From Haliclona indistincta (taxonomy: Eukaryota > Porifera > Demospongiae > Haplosclerida > Chalinidae), in NCBI GenBank assembly GCA_964017065.1, contig OZ024792.1, forward strand, positions 6,319,754 to 6,383,753: 64,000 bases of DNA. Reading direction: 5' to 3'. Position 1 is the first letter of the stretch; each line of letters begins with the position of its first letter. Below, piece by piece: positions 15,001 through 25,100 of this stretch. A program made the translations under genes and the position numbers. The notes under the pieces are model-generated. The model was not told the DNA's origin and searched no databases. It worked only from the letters and a program-made list of their open reading frames with translations.

Positions 15001-18000
15001 GTGTGGAGGAACATTTAGTCCTAGCTCTCATCAATCAGGAGAATCACTTTCATTCATGTTAACCAGAAACAGTGTATCAGTCACTGATGGGCTTTCAACT
15101 AGTCCAGTGATGGCAACAGGAGATACAGTCTCTCAGAGCAGTTCAGTACAGCAGACTGCATCCTCAGGTCCAGTCACACTAGTCTACAACTGCACTGTTG
15201 AGTTTAGCATCAGTGGATCACTCATTACTACTGCCAGTAACACAACACAGGTCATTGTGAAGGGTGAGCTAGACTTGTATACCATCGGCCCACATGTATC
15301 TCTCCTCTCAACCTACCTGGAACAGGTCCCTCACTACCAGCAGCTCCAGTAGTAGTGGCACCAGTGGCACCAGTGACTACACCAACATCTGCTGTGATAC
15401 AATGGAGTGTTCCTGTAGTGACCTACTCTCCTGAACAATACACTGTCTACTACACTACCAACAGCAGTGGCTGTCCTACCAACTCAGATGAGGGCTACAA
15501 CAAGAGTGTGACTGTTTATGGTCTCAACCACACTGACTTCTTCACCATAAGAGACCAGCAGTACAATGTGACACTGAACAATCTTCATCCTTACACAGTG
15601 TACTGCTATAAAGTAGTGGCTACTAACACTGCGGGAAGGAATGAGTCAATGATGAGAACGTTTGAGACTAACGAGACTGGTATGTTGTCATGCACTTCAA
15701 TAGCAGTGCTAGTATACTGTCTTTCTTCTCAGCTCCTATTGGGCCTCCTCAGAATTTAAATATTTTCACCAACTCTCGAAATATCACTCTCTTCTGGTCT
15801 CCTCCTCTTTTCTCACAACGTAATGGTATCATCATCAGATATCTCATTGCTTGCTCAATCAATGGTGTGACAATTAGTACTAGCATTTCTGAAACAAGTC
15901 TTGTCATATCTATCAATCCATTCACTAACTACACGTGTTCAGTGAGTGCAGCAACAATGGTGGGAGATGGTCCACCAGCAACAGTTAGTGGAACATCTGA
16001 TGAAGATGGTGAGTACATCATTCACTATAGCTACTGTGATATCACTCATGATGTGCTGTACAGTCCCTGCAGGACCACCTCGTCAGGTCTTTGCTATTGC
16101 TGAAAATTCGAAAACGGTTACATTAATTTGGAGTGCTCCAGCAACACCAAATGGAGTGATCACTGAGTACCAATTCCAGTGTTCTGGTGGTGGACAAGTG
16201 TTCAACCGCGCTGTGATGGAGACCACAACCACACTGAGTGGACTCCTACCATACACCTACTACTCCTGTAGCATCACAGCTCACACCAGTGTTGGAGGAG
16301 GACCTGCAGCAACTACTAGTGTGACCACTCTACAAGATGGCAAGTATAGCTATTTGCAGGTTTAAAGACTTGCTTTTTTGCTTGTATAGTTCCTAGCGGA
16401 CCTCCACAAAGCCTTGTATCATCAGTCACATCTCATACACTCACTCTTTCCTGGTCTCCTCCTCTCTTCTCACACCGTAATGGAGTCATTATCAGCTACC
16501 TCATCACCTGCAGCTCAGGAGGCAGCTTCATCAACAGCACCAGAACCAGCAGTACCAGTCTGACCATCACTGGACTCATACCATACACCGACTACTCCTG
16601 TAGCATCACAGCTCACACCAGTGCTGGAGGAGGACCTGCAGCAACTACCAGTGTGATCACACTGCAAAATAGTTAGTTCTTCTCAGGCTAACAGCATGAT
16701 GCTTATAATACTCTTTTAGTTCCAAGTGGACCACCTCAAAACTTGACTATCTCAGTAACTTCTCGTAGTATTGCTTTCTCCTGGTCTCCTCCTCTCCTCT
16801 CACAACGTAATGGAGTAATCACCAGTTATAATGTAACCTGTACAGTTGGTGGAATTACCAGTAGTATCAGAGTGGGTGTTACTAGTCTGAACATACCAGC
16901 AGATCCATTCACTAACTACTCCTGTACTGTGAGAGCTGCAACTAGTGTAGGAGATGGTCCTGCAACAGCAGTGATTAGTAAAATCACTGATGAAGACAGT
17001 GAGTGTATCGTTAGTATTTACAGAACAAAAATCAAAAAAGTTTCTCATTACTTTTGGTTCATAATTTTGTAGGACCTGGAACACCACCTCACAATCTGTT
17101 CGGAGTATCAAATGATCCTTTATCATTTTCCCTTACATGGGAAGCACCTATAAAGCCAAATGGAGTGATCACCGAGTACCAGCTACAGTGTTCTGGTGGT
17201 GGACAAGTGTTCAATCGCACTGTGATTGAGACCACAACCACACTGAGTGGACTCCTACCATACACCAACTACTCCTGTAGCATCACAGCTCACACCAGTG
17301 TTGGAGGAGGACCTGCAGCAACTACCAGTGTGACCACTGAAGAAGACAGTAAGTAGTTTTCCATTGCGGTGTGCATCTCTTTGTTTTTCAGTTCCAGAAA
17401 AAATCAATAAAATAACGATGACAGATATAGTAACATGGAATCCTCCTTTAGTTCCAAATGGAATAATCATTGGATATTCACTCAATGTATCAACATTATC
17501 ATCGACTGTGCTCCTTATTCCAAATATCAGTGATAACACAAAGAGTCTTTCTAACTTAGGTAAATTAGTCTAAGATAATTTTCAGTCAATTTTTTATTTC
17601 TCTGTAAAGATCCATTTATTCCTTACTATGTGTCTGTTGCTGCACTGACAAGTAAAGGAAGAGGACAATATGAAACAAAAGTTGTCTATATATTGCAAGG
17701 AAGTATGTCATAGTTATAGTCTTGTGTATGTTCAAATTTAAACGTCTCCGCAGTACCGGTTAATGGTCCTCATGATGTTCAGATCATGAGACTAACCTCT
17801 ACTCAACTTGCTGTGAAATGGAGTCCACTGAGTCTAGAAGAAGCTCGTGGGTTCATCACTCACTATACAGTGACTGCAGAGCCTGTTAGTAAAACTCAAA
17901 CAAGTCGACAAATTGAAGGAGTATTGAGTGTGACAGTGGGGCCTATTGCTACCAGTGTAGTAATGCATGGACTGAGCTCTGCACTAACCTATTGGGTCAC

Positions 18001-18466
18001 AGTATCAGCCAACACTGTAGTTGGAACAAGCACTAATAACAGCAGATGTCTTGCAAATCCATCAGGTACTGATCATTACCTTAAAACAATTCTATTTACT
18101 TCTTCTTAACTTTTAGCACACTCAGACTTGGTATGCCCATCTTCTTTACAAGATATCAACAGCTGCTTTGGTGTAACTCAGTTAATCACAGCAGTGGTAG
18201 TTACATTTTTACTCACTTGTATTAGCACATTAGTGTTCAGTTCTTTGTGTTTGTTGCTGATGAAGAGGTCTGGGAATGTAAGAGCTCAGAGCAAACTACA
18301 AAAGCAATCTGAACCAGCAGAGGGGACTTATGAAATGGTGAACACTGAGAAAATGAAAACAACAGAGGCTGAGTATGAGGTTATAGACCATAACAAGAAA
18401 GGAGTGACCCTTGAAGGGAACCCAGCTTACTCTGTTCACACATGCATTACGTCAATAAACACATGA
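1..18466 (+). CDS. Gene 1: giant Ig/FN3 single-pass receptor with tyrosine-motif tail (5' partial)
   Basis: The window opens inside a short Ig exon (ends at 41). About 29 complete Ig exons follow, then eight FN3 domains (15326-18065), and a last exon (18117-18466) with a membrane helix and a short tail. Every Ig/FN3 exon begins after a split codon and has a length divisible by three, so all are phase 1-1. Ig domains alternate between a long form (about 102-114 residues, ending in an S/EYCC-type strand) and a short form (81-87 residues, with a KW..HDG motif). It is probably a cell-surface adhesion or recognition receptor; no ligand can be inferred. The signal peptide lies outside the window. 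Two oddities are a Ngaro retrotransposon in the intron 6598-11791 and one Ig exon (5571-5905) with a 2-base frameshift. The exon can be skipped without loss of frame, so the gene may still work. Confidence 0.85.
42..2791 (+). repeat. Gene 1 tandem unit A (eight Ig exons, 2750 bp)
   Basis: Exons are 91-423, 485-733, 788-1120, 1170-1424, 1481-1786, 1854-2096, 2143-2484 and 2540-2791, alternating long and short Ig domains. The same order recurs in units B and C with very few differences in exons and introns. The exon at 788 uses an AAG acceptor where paralogues have CAG. The exon ending at 1424 carries a T where paralogues have G at the split codon, so the linking residue changes but the donor GT is kept. 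Confidence 0.85.
2792..5521 (+). repeat. Gene 1 tandem unit B (eight Ig exons, 2730 bp)
   Basis: Second copy of the eight-exon unit. Exons are 2841-3173, 3235-3483, 3538-3870, 3920-4174, 4231-4536, 4584-4829, 4876-5217 and 5270-5521. All lengths are divisible by three. Similarity to unit A is nearly complete at the start and lower around 4375-4600, which suggests partial later homogenisation. Confidence 0.85.
6641..6895 (+). repeat. Ngaro split direct repeat A1
   Basis: This 255-base left terminal repeat is matched base for base over almost all its length by A2 (11309-11563). It begins ATGATACTGT and ends at ...CTCTTATTATC, after which the two copies diverge abruptly. It probably holds the element's promoter, which is inference from position. 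Confidence 0.9.
6899..6968 (+). repeat. Tandem duplicate of about 35 bases in Ngaro leader
   Basis: Two adjacent copies of a roughly 35-base block (CACTCGCTAGAC..TCTGCTCCGC.GAGC) lie between repeat A1 and the Gag start at 6973. A third partial match (CTCCGCTGAGCTCT) ends A1. Possibly a leader or primer-related repeat; no function is assigned. Confidence 0.6.
6973..8385 (+). CDS. Ngaro ORF1: Gag-like nucleic-acid-binding protein (470 aa)
   Basis: The protein starts with a SAP-like helix-extended-helix segment (residues about 17-50, LRLRLQEAKLASTGRRP..LVKRL). A long Ser/Arg/His-rich tract follows (about 110-220). The C-terminus carries a CCHC zinc knuckle (CSRCYCHGHTASNC), a CCCH finger with spacing C-x7-C-x5-C-x3-H, and a final C-x2-C-x3-H-x4-C cluster. 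These fit RNA or DNA packaging. Codon use is richer in C and G than the host receptor exons. The last 206 bases overlap ORF2 in another frame. It is assigned as Gag by position and zinc motifs; sequence similarity beyond that cannot be checked here. Confidence 0.8.
   Translation: MSRSSPNRSTLTPAVPASLTTEALRLRLQEAKLASTGRRPTLVKRLTEHLASQARSDNSPSSTDRDPTATDAAASSAGHSTAPSTSNADTAHSQTGSDEASSSVDESDRHWRRRTHSRRSRSRSPRVRTTTRDDRRRHHRHRSHHRSHRIGHRQQHSRSSSPDHPSSHHRRHSSPHRRSSTSHHHSARSAHHRRSRHSHGAQRHHRTHHKHHRRSIRSRVGLSPSPTTTTDSCSQFSSDESDGGYQELPPSACGQPLQSSILKKIRRGEFINFSSLLPQAANLDPVKRDYRTDCCRSTTDNRQPNRPKLTVTDFDSWMRAWTRYLHAISFFFPKRLTDLIAYQDIIVTAAERYHFNGWYSYDRAFRLKASQDSSVRWCHIDQDLWSLWCSAQARPYCSRCYCHGHTASNCTTGGPNRSFRPQVNTKAKDGRTMCLRYNNNSCPHPQSCKFAHICLKCEGPHPSSGCKSSA
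8180..10198 (+). CDS. Ngaro ORF2: reverse transcriptase-RNase H (672 aa)
   Basis: The reverse transcriptase spans about residues 95-370. It shows GLVPKKSGSWRMI, a LAKIDLKTAFR motif with the first catalytic Asp, LPFGLRSAP, and HYLDDF with the two catalytic Asp at about 290-291. RNase H follows (about 448-570) with Asp 454 (LFTDAS), Glu 492 (WQELYA), Asp 517 (HCDNQ) and Asp 567 (ADALSR), so all four metal ligands are present. The ATG at 8180 lies inside ORF1, shifted by +1, so expression may need frameshifting or internal initiation. No methyltransferase-like domain follows RNase H. The 3' end overlaps the recombinase frame. The protein appears intact. Confidence 0.92.
   Translation: MATQHLIAQLGDQTAVFVPKSTPKLKMAEQCVSVTTTTPALTLNHANLLTSASSAKARTHPAGASRPLDDHQPYTPIDLVQLELELKHHPDKVWTSHLIQRLTNGTEIGYLGPRATRSTHNLTSSRLHPNIIDQHLQRECDLGHMAGPYTLPPCPRLQCSGVGLVPKKSGSWRMIMHLSAPPGKSINDGIPKDLFSLRYSTIDDACKLIAAAGHGAFLAKIDLKTAFRLIPVAKKDWELLGIHWRDAFYVDKQLPFGLRSAPFLFNELATAIHWVLEHNYQIPSLIHYLDDFLLVAQSETTASQNKATMLSLCSRLSIPLSWDKVEGPTTCLSFLGIEIDTVRWELRLPQEKLTELIHLLTTWSSTTKCTKRQLLSLIGKLNFATKVIPAGRIFLRRLINRSTAVDAMHHHLYLNAEARADIAWWLIFLPRWNGRAPILQPKWTLSSTLQLFTDASGSHGFGAYYQGAWFRGSWLPHQQLNPATGISIAWQELYAIVAAAAAWGKAWTGRRIMVHCDNQAVVDIWDHYTSKSPTIMCLVRTLHLIAATNNFHIRISHIQGVDNSIADALSRGRISTFRRLVPDADITMTKVPVITSLIPSLQTEYGLTAVLPGPHHVSTDLHSNDTGNSATAGASNHFQPHRTPSLPSPLTLPPPSHHLQSLPIYRPSSTTI
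9841..10971 (+). CDS. Ngaro ORF3: tyrosine recombinase (open frame; first ATG at 10210)
   Basis: The frame is open from 9841, just after a stop at 9838-9840, to the stop ending at 10971. The core-binding domain is clearly encoded upstream of the first ATG (10210): RSTSRLYRSAFQRYRQFC lies at about 10012-10065 and TYISAVKHYHLADG at about 10168-10209. So a protein starting at 10210 would lack half of that domain. Catalytic residues are Arg (LLRVSE, 10414), His and Arg (SHSLR, 10765 and 10774), Trp replacing the second His (GRWKSD, 10840) and the nucleophile Tyr (QYTR, 10867). It integrates the circular DNA intermediate. It overlaps ORF2 by about 358 bases in the -1 frame, which suggests -1 frameshifting or re-initiation. 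Confidence 0.88.
   Translation, partial: NFPHTGSGQLNRRCSLTRSDLYLPTTGARRRHYHDQSTGNYLSDSISPDRVWAHRSVARSTSRLYRSAFQRYRQFCHRRGIKSLPATQNSLVAFATHLAATKSPSTVTTYISAVKHYHLADGNMAADIYSPYLSMVLRGIRRKQAQPHTRRPISYTLLQQILDHIQHSFIAQDHTRAMLQAAVSLAFHGLLRVSEFTSPTPYNTIARRTLSRKDIRLQSKISMTIHLRASKTDQKHQGNYLVIGATGTSTCPVHLMRRYLTICNHHHTKPHLPLFHFPSHYNLTAPAFTKILRECIRATGRNPKHYASHSLRIGGATAAAAAGIPPTTIKELGRWKSDCYLQYTRVPNANLAKAAARMASTAKEARNPGRSHPLTK
10972..11151 (+). other. Ngaro 3' non-coding segment
   Basis: AT- and C-rich DNA between the recombinase stop and repeat B1. No open frame of note and no motif that can be named. Confidence 0.6.
11152..11308 (+). repeat. Ngaro split direct repeat B1
   Basis: About 157 bases from a G run to ...CACGGGGTTAA, repeated at 11628-11785 with one extra G. 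It directly abuts A2, giving the B1-A2 junction expected of split direct repeats. Confidence 0.9.
11309..11563 (+). repeat. Ngaro split direct repeat A2
   Basis: Internal copy of A1 (6641-6895), also 255 bases. It is followed by about 64 unique bases that include AATAAA near 11617, a possible polyadenylation signal. Confidence 0.9.
11628..11785 (+). repeat. Ngaro split direct repeat B2 (right end)
   Basis: Right terminal copy of B1. It ends GGGGTTAA and is followed at once by the host intron sequence GCACAG and the next Ig exon (11792). Confidence 0.9.
13448..15679 (+). other. Gene 1 membrane-proximal Ig core plus first FN3 (cassette shared by all six genes)
   Basis: Exons are 13448-13780, 13836-14147, 14194-14505, 14561-14872, 14922-15263 (five Ig-like domains) and 15326-15679 (FN3). 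The same six exons, in the same order and with nearly the same introns, recur at 21964-24179, 30171-32383, 38924-41142, 48097-50285 and 58233-63189. This is the one block common to every receptor in the cluster. Only what lies N-terminal and C-terminal of it differs. Confidence 0.85.
15733..18065 (+). other. Gene 1 FN3 array
   Basis: FN3 exons are 15733-16008, 16064-16339, 16390-16671, 16720-16998, 17073-17348, a domain split over 17392-17559 and 17610-17702, and 17754-18065. Two FN3 subtypes alternate: one with an SWSPPL..QRNGVI core and one with a [17 protein letters not shown] core. The exon 16390-16671 starts as the first type and ends as the second ([14 protein letters not shown]). The intron after 16339 begins GCAAGT, a likely GC-AG intron, where all paralogues have GT. 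Confidence 0.8.
18117..18466 (+). other. Gene 1 transmembrane segment and tyrosine-motif cytoplasmic tail
   Basis: The exon encodes a short juxtamembrane piece, a hydrophobic helix (about 18179-18267) followed by MKRSG, and a tail. The tail has YEMVNTEK, then AEYEVIDHNKKG and NPAYSV before the stop at 18464. Tails of genes 2 and 5 match closely. The two YxxV/I motifs are separated by 11 residues here and 9 in the other genes, which is ITAM-like spacing. NPAY fits the NPxY sorting or PTB-binding motif. Phosphorylation and partners are inferred, not seen. Confidence 0.8.
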
Positions 18467-19126
18467 CATTTCAACATTAATAACGACAAAATTCATAAAA
18501 TTATGGGAAAAAGGTTTACATTTTGTGTATGTACTTAGAAGACTCTACTGATCTTGATGATTTTTGTATAATATTGACTCAAATTTTTGTATATATTGAT
18601 TTCACTATTGTGGCTAGAAAATGAGGGATTCATTTTGATGTTGTAAGCTTTTGTTTTCAGCAACGCACTGCCTGAAAACATTACTGGATAAATGTTATGG
18701 TTTGATTGAAAACTATGTTTGCAGGATAAACACATTATAGTAATCCATCAGATTCAAAAGTGTGGGGGTTGTATCTTCATGAGCAACAAAATCCTTTATA
18801 ATACTGTGTGCATTGCCAAGACCAAACAATGTAGAGCATATTGATGTATATAATTCTATACTAAGTAGACTCTTGTTAGTGAGTCAGTGGGTGCTCATGT
18901 ATGCATAGAGGGGATTTACTGCTGTAGCTTTTCACCTACGACTGGAATCAAAGCTTTGCAGTAGAGAGTCTGCATTGAACACCGTGTGGCTTTCCACTAA
19001 GTATGCACGTGGTATAGTGAGCATAATAATATTTACCACAACTTGACTGTCGGAGCGCTCTGACCGCTGCGGTTGCGACGGCCCTGAACTAGCAACTACA
19101 ATATACTGAAGATTTGAAGAAGAGCG
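18467..19126. other. Intergenic DNA between genes 1 and 2
   Basis: About 660 bases, AT-rich, holding the 3' end of gene 1 and the 5' region of gene 2. No open frame, transposon or RNA gene was recognised. Confidence 0.6.
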
Positions 19127-22100
19127 ATGTTGCAGCAGTCATCACTAGCCTTGTTAGTGACACTGTTAGCTGCTGTGATGAACGGAGCACAGTATAGCTC
19201 ATCTACTGATGTGTGCAAGAATTGTAAGTATTTCTTTACTTGTTCTGTATCTGATGTGTTGCTGTTCTTCAGGTACCATCAGTGAACTGATGATTACTCC
19301 ATCACACAATATCACTATTGAGTCTGGTACTACTGTATCACTGAACTGCACTGCTAAGCATACAAATGATCAAGATTGCTCAATGTGTTTGGTGTGGAAG
19401 CATAACGACAGGCTTCTCTCTGATGTGATGTTTACAACGATCAATGAAACATTGAGTAGTACAATACCACTTACTGTCAACATGAGTACCCAAGGAGAGT
19501 ATAGCTGCCAGACAAATGGGACAGAGATAGTACAGTCAATAGACATCACAGCAGTCGGTTAGTGCTCTACATGTATGTAAGATTTAAATAATTGATGAAC
19601 TGTCTTTTACAGGTGTCTCAATCAAAGGGACATATACTAACATTCGTATTGGTAATATAACTATCATCACTTGCATGATAGTACCACTTCCGTTGAATAC
19701 TACCTACAAATGGCTGTTGTCAAATGGGCTAGTGGTGAATAGTTCAGATGTTCTGAAACTTATAGGAAACCACACCATTGATGAGAGCAAATTTACGTGT
19801 CTAGTGAATTCACCTCATCTGTACTCTCCTATTCAAAAGACTATTACTGTCACTGTACAAGGTATGCATAACTATACACTTAGTACATCACTGACACAGT
19901 ACTCAACACATTGTGCAGGTACTACTGTTTCTGATGTTAGTATAAGTGAAGACAGCATATCTGCTCTCAAAGGAACTAACAACATTATCATCAGTTGTAC
20001 AATCACTCTCAACAATACCATTGGACCTGATTACAGTGCACTGAATGTCACATGGACACACAATGGCTCTCAATCTACAATGCTACAAGCTACTCCAATT
20101 GCAATGAGTGGAGAGCCATCATCAATGTTCACTAGTGTATTGACAATTGACAGTAATGAATTCACGGACAGTGGCAGCTACTGTTGTGTTGCTGCAGTGA
20201 TTGGATCTGGTGACTCAAATAAGATGGACTGTGTCACATTGAGTGTGCTAGGTACAAATTAATGCATCACCAATAATTTTAAAATCATTGTTATGCACAG
20301 ATATCAGCATATCAGGAGAACACACAGATCTAACTGTTGGAACAACTTACAATATTATATGCACTGTACCAGGTCTTGATGACTCTAGTGCCATAATGTG
20401 GACTAGTAGTGCAGCTGCTGTCCTTGTTTCAACAACAAACACTCTCACACTGCAGTCAGTGAATAACACATTGAATGGAACTGAGTTCACATGTTCAGTA
20501 AACTCATCAAAACTGTATAGTTCTGGAATGAAGAAAATTACTGTCACCATACTAGGTATGATTTTAATTTACGGTACACTTATTTATTTTTACTAAACAT
20601 CTTTAATCAGATACAAGAGTTACGACAGTCTCCATTGAGCCTCAGAGTGTCACTGCTCTTGTTGGGTCATCTCCAGGGGTATTCACTTGTACTACAACTC
20701 TGAATCATGATATTGGTCCTGATCATAGTGCTCTGAATGTTGTCTGGACACAAGGTGCAATGTCTGTCAAATCCAGTGTCAATTCAAAACTAGGACTACA
20801 TAGTGTGTTTAGCAGTTCAATAACTGTATCAACTCGAACTCCATTCTCTCGAAAGGAGTATTGCTGTAATGCTAGTATTATTGGAACTAATGCAGTATCT
20901 GATTGTGCTTCTATCAAAGTTCTTGGTAAGAAAATCACACTTCTCGTACTGTTACTTAATATAAAATTTACAGAAATTGTCATCACTGGACAATACCAGC
21001 AAATCCAATTAGGCAACACATCTACTGTTACCTGCAGTGTACCACAACTAATGAACAGTAATATCAAATGGATATCACATGATGGAGCAGTAGTGAGCAG
21101 CTCAGGTGTTCTGATGCTGTTTGGTGACCACACCATTGTTGGAAGAATATTCAGATGTGTAGTGAACTCAACACAGCTTTATTCTCCAGGAGAAAGAAAT
21201 ATCACTGTTACTGTTAAAAGTAAGTTTCAACGATATCAAAGTAACTTCATTTATTAATATTCATAGATACATATGTTAACATGGTAACGGTCACTGTAAA
21301 TAATCTAATGGTACCAGTTGGGACTAACTCTTATCAAATGACTTGTTTTGTCACTCTGAGTAGTTCTATTGGTCCTAATATCAGTGCTCTGAGTGTATCA
21401 TGGCAGCACAACAACCAGCCAGTTGACACATCACAAGATAGAGTTCAAGTATCAGAGCCAGTTGGTGTACTAAGTTTTTTCTCAAGTAGTCTCACACTCA
21501 GTGATATCAATCTGCATGATAGTGGAGAGTATTGCTGCACTGCTAGTATTGCAGGGAATCAGACTAAACTGAACAATTGTGTTGAAGTAAAGGCCACAAC
21601 TAATAATGGTGAGTGTATTTCAGTATATTAACTGAAAGTTTCATTGGCCAAACTACCTACAGATGCAATTAGAATTACTGAAAATTTTAAAATTTTAAGA
21701 ATTGGCAGCTCTGTACAGCTGATGTGCAGAACACCAAATTTGATAAGCAGTGCTATCAAGTGGTTATCTCATGATGGGTCAGTGTTGAACAGCTCAGGTA
21801 TTCTGATACTACTGTCAGTGAACTACACTATCAATGGAACAATGATCACATGCTCAGTGAACTCATCACAACTGATAAACACCATCAATGAGACCATCAC
21901 ACTTACTGTACAAGGTGAGAGACATTTGATATTACATGCAGCATTGGTCACTCATCTCTGCAGCAACATCAGTTACTAATGTCACTATTATCAACCCACC
22001 ATCATATGTTGTTGATGGTGACCAGAATATTGAGCTGCAGTGTACTGTCACACTGAGTAGCACCATTGGACCAGACTACAGTGCTCTCAGTATTGACTGG

Positions 22101-25100
22101 AGAGACAGCACTGACACTATCATCAACAACTGCTCCAGCCCCCAGCCACATGGGAACACACAGATCAGTGACACCTTCTCTTGTAACCTGACACTAGCCA
22201 CTATCCCAGCTACTAGTGCAGGACTGTACCTCTGTAATGCTGCTATTACTGGAATCGGTGGTGGGAGAGTTGGTTTTATTAATCTTCAAGTACAAGGTAT
22301 GGACATTAACATGCTTGTAAAGAATGAGATGCACTTTACAGCCACACAGGATCTCTAAAGAATGCTAGTTTCCTTACACCAGAGAATGCAGTTCTTGGAC
22401 AGTCATCTGTGCTCACTTGTGAAGTTCACACTTCACTACCAGTCACCACTAACCTGCTCTCAGTCCAGTGGATGCACAGAGGGAGTCTGGTCACTGGTAG
22501 TGGTGGGTTTGTACTAAAGCAAGGATCAGGGCCAGGTGCTTTAGTGTATGTGACTGAGTTGACTCTGAGTGAGACTACTGTTGAGAGCTCAGGACTGTAC
22601 TCCTGTCATGTGTCTACTGACAGACAACAAGTAACAGCTGAAGCCAACCTCACTGTAGCATGTGAGTGGATTGAGCTAAACTGTCATCATTTGATTGTCT
22701 CTTACAGTTTCTCATCTTGATGTTCACACTGGACCATCCAATGGATTCCCCTCACAACCTCTACTGGATACCAGTACTAGACTGAACTGCTCTGTCACAC
22801 TCCATCCTCAGCTCAGCCAGCTCACCATCCTCACCATCCAGTACCAGTGGTCCTCTAATGGTGTGACAAGAGGCAGTGAACAGGAACTAGTGCTACCCAA
22901 CTTGAGTCCAGCTGATGCTACAACCTACTCCTGCACAGTGACAGTCTCTTCAGCTAACCCAAGAGGATACCTGATCAGACAAATCATTAATCAGTCAATG
23001 TATGACCTCAGAGCAAAAGGTGGTGTGAGCTGACTCAGTGATATTCCATATTAACAAGTTTTTTCTCTACAGTCCCAGCTCCAGCTATTCGACTCTCACC
23101 TGGTGGTAGCAGATCAGTTTATTATTCTGGAGAAGATCTCAATGTAACATGTATCAGTAGTGTAGTGGGTGCAGTGTTCACTTGGAGAGCAGTTAATATT
23201 ATAACACAGCAACCATTGATCATACCAAATACTACTGTGAGCAGTGGTAGCAATACCAGTGTACTCATTCTCAGACCAATCAGAGTCAGTGATCCTGTTC
23301 TAGTGGACTTTATTTGTGCAGTAGCATTTCCTGAGAATATGAACATCATCGGAAGTACATCACCAACTCTGGCTAATATAATTGGTAAGATTATTTTTGT
23401 TGTGTGGCTGGCATTATTTGCAATTTCCAGTTCCATCATTGAGTGTGTCAGTGTCTTCCAATGCTAGTACAGTACTGGATATCAGTGGATACAACTCCTT
23501 CACTGTACAGTGTGGAGGAACATTTAGTCCTAGCTCTCATCAATCAGGAGAATCACTTTCATTCATGTTAACCAGAAGCAGTGTATCAGTCACTGATGGG
23601 CTTTCAACTAGTCCAGTGATGGCAACAGGAGATACAGTCTCTCAGAGCAGCTCAGTACAGCAGACTGCATCCTCAGGTCCAGCCACACTAGTCTACAACT
23701 GCACTGTTGAGTTTAGCATCAGTGGATCACTCATTACTACTGCCAGTAACACAACACAGGTCATTGTGAAGGGTGAGCTAGTCTTGTATACCATTGGCCC
23801 ACATGCATCTCTCCTCTCAACCTACCTGGAACAGGTCCCTCACTACCAGCAGCTCCAGTAGTAGTGGCACCAGTGACTACACCAACATCTGCTGTGATAC
23901 AATGGAGTGTTCCTGTAGTGACCTACTCTCCTGAACAATACACTGTCTACTACACTACCAACAGCAGTGGCTGTCCTACCAACTCAGATGAGGGCTACAA
24001 CAAGAGTGTGACTGTTTATGGTCTCAACCACACTGACTTCTTCACCATAAGAGACCAGCAGTACAATGTGACACTGAACAATCTTCATCCTTACACAGTG
24101 TACTGCTATAAAGTAGTGGCTACTAACACTGAGGGAGGGAATGAGTCTATGATGAGAATTTTTATAACAAAGGGAAGTGGTATGCATCGTTTTTATTAAA
24201 ATTGTGCCTTTTGTTATTTACATAATTTTATGTTCAGTTCCAAGTGGCCCTCCACGGAAGTTGATCAATTCAACCACTTCTCACAATATTTCTCTCTCCT
24301 GGTCTCCTCCTCTTCTCTCACAACGCAATGGTGTCATCATCAGCTATCTCATCAACTGCACTATTGGTAGTGTGGAAAGTAGTAGAAATGTTGCTGAAAC
24401 AAGTCTAGTAATATCTATCAATCCATTCACTGACTACACATGTTCTGTGGGTGCAGCAACAATGGTGGGAGATGGTCCACCAGCAACAGTTAGTGGAACC
24501 TCTGATGAAGATGGTGAGTACATCATTCACTATAGCTACTGTGATATCACTCATGATGTGCTGTACAGTCCCTGCAGGACCACCTCGTCAGGTCTCTGCT
24601 ATTGCTAAAAACTCAAAATCATTAAATGTTACTTGGAGTGCTCCAGCAACACCAAATGGAGTGATCACTGAGTACCAGCTCCAGTGTTCTGGTGGTGGAC
24701 AAGTGTTCAATCACACTGTGATGGAGACCATGACCACACTGAGTGGACTCCTACCATACACCAACTACTCCTGTAGCATCACAGCTCACACCAGTGTTGG
24801 AGGAGGACCTGCAGCAACTATCAGTGTGACCACTCTACAAGATAGTGAGCTCAAATTTAATGCGTCCAACACTATAATATTATTATCAATCACTAATTCA
24901 GTTCCTAGTGGTCCTCCTCAAAGCTTCAGACTAGTAGCCATGTCTCACAACATCACTCTCTCCTGGTCTCCTCCTCTTCCCTCACAACGTAATGGAGTCA
25001 TCATCAGCTATCTCATCACCTGCAGCTCAGGAGGCAGCATCATCAACAGCACCAGAACCAGCAGTACTAGTCTGACCATCACAGGACTGGAGCCATTCAC

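Noticed and set aside
18281..18466. ITIM motifs in the tyrosine-motif tails
   Set aside because: The residue two before each tyrosine is Gly, Ala or Pro rather than Ile, Val, Leu or Ser, so the ITIM rule is not met; only an ITAM-like spacing is claimed.
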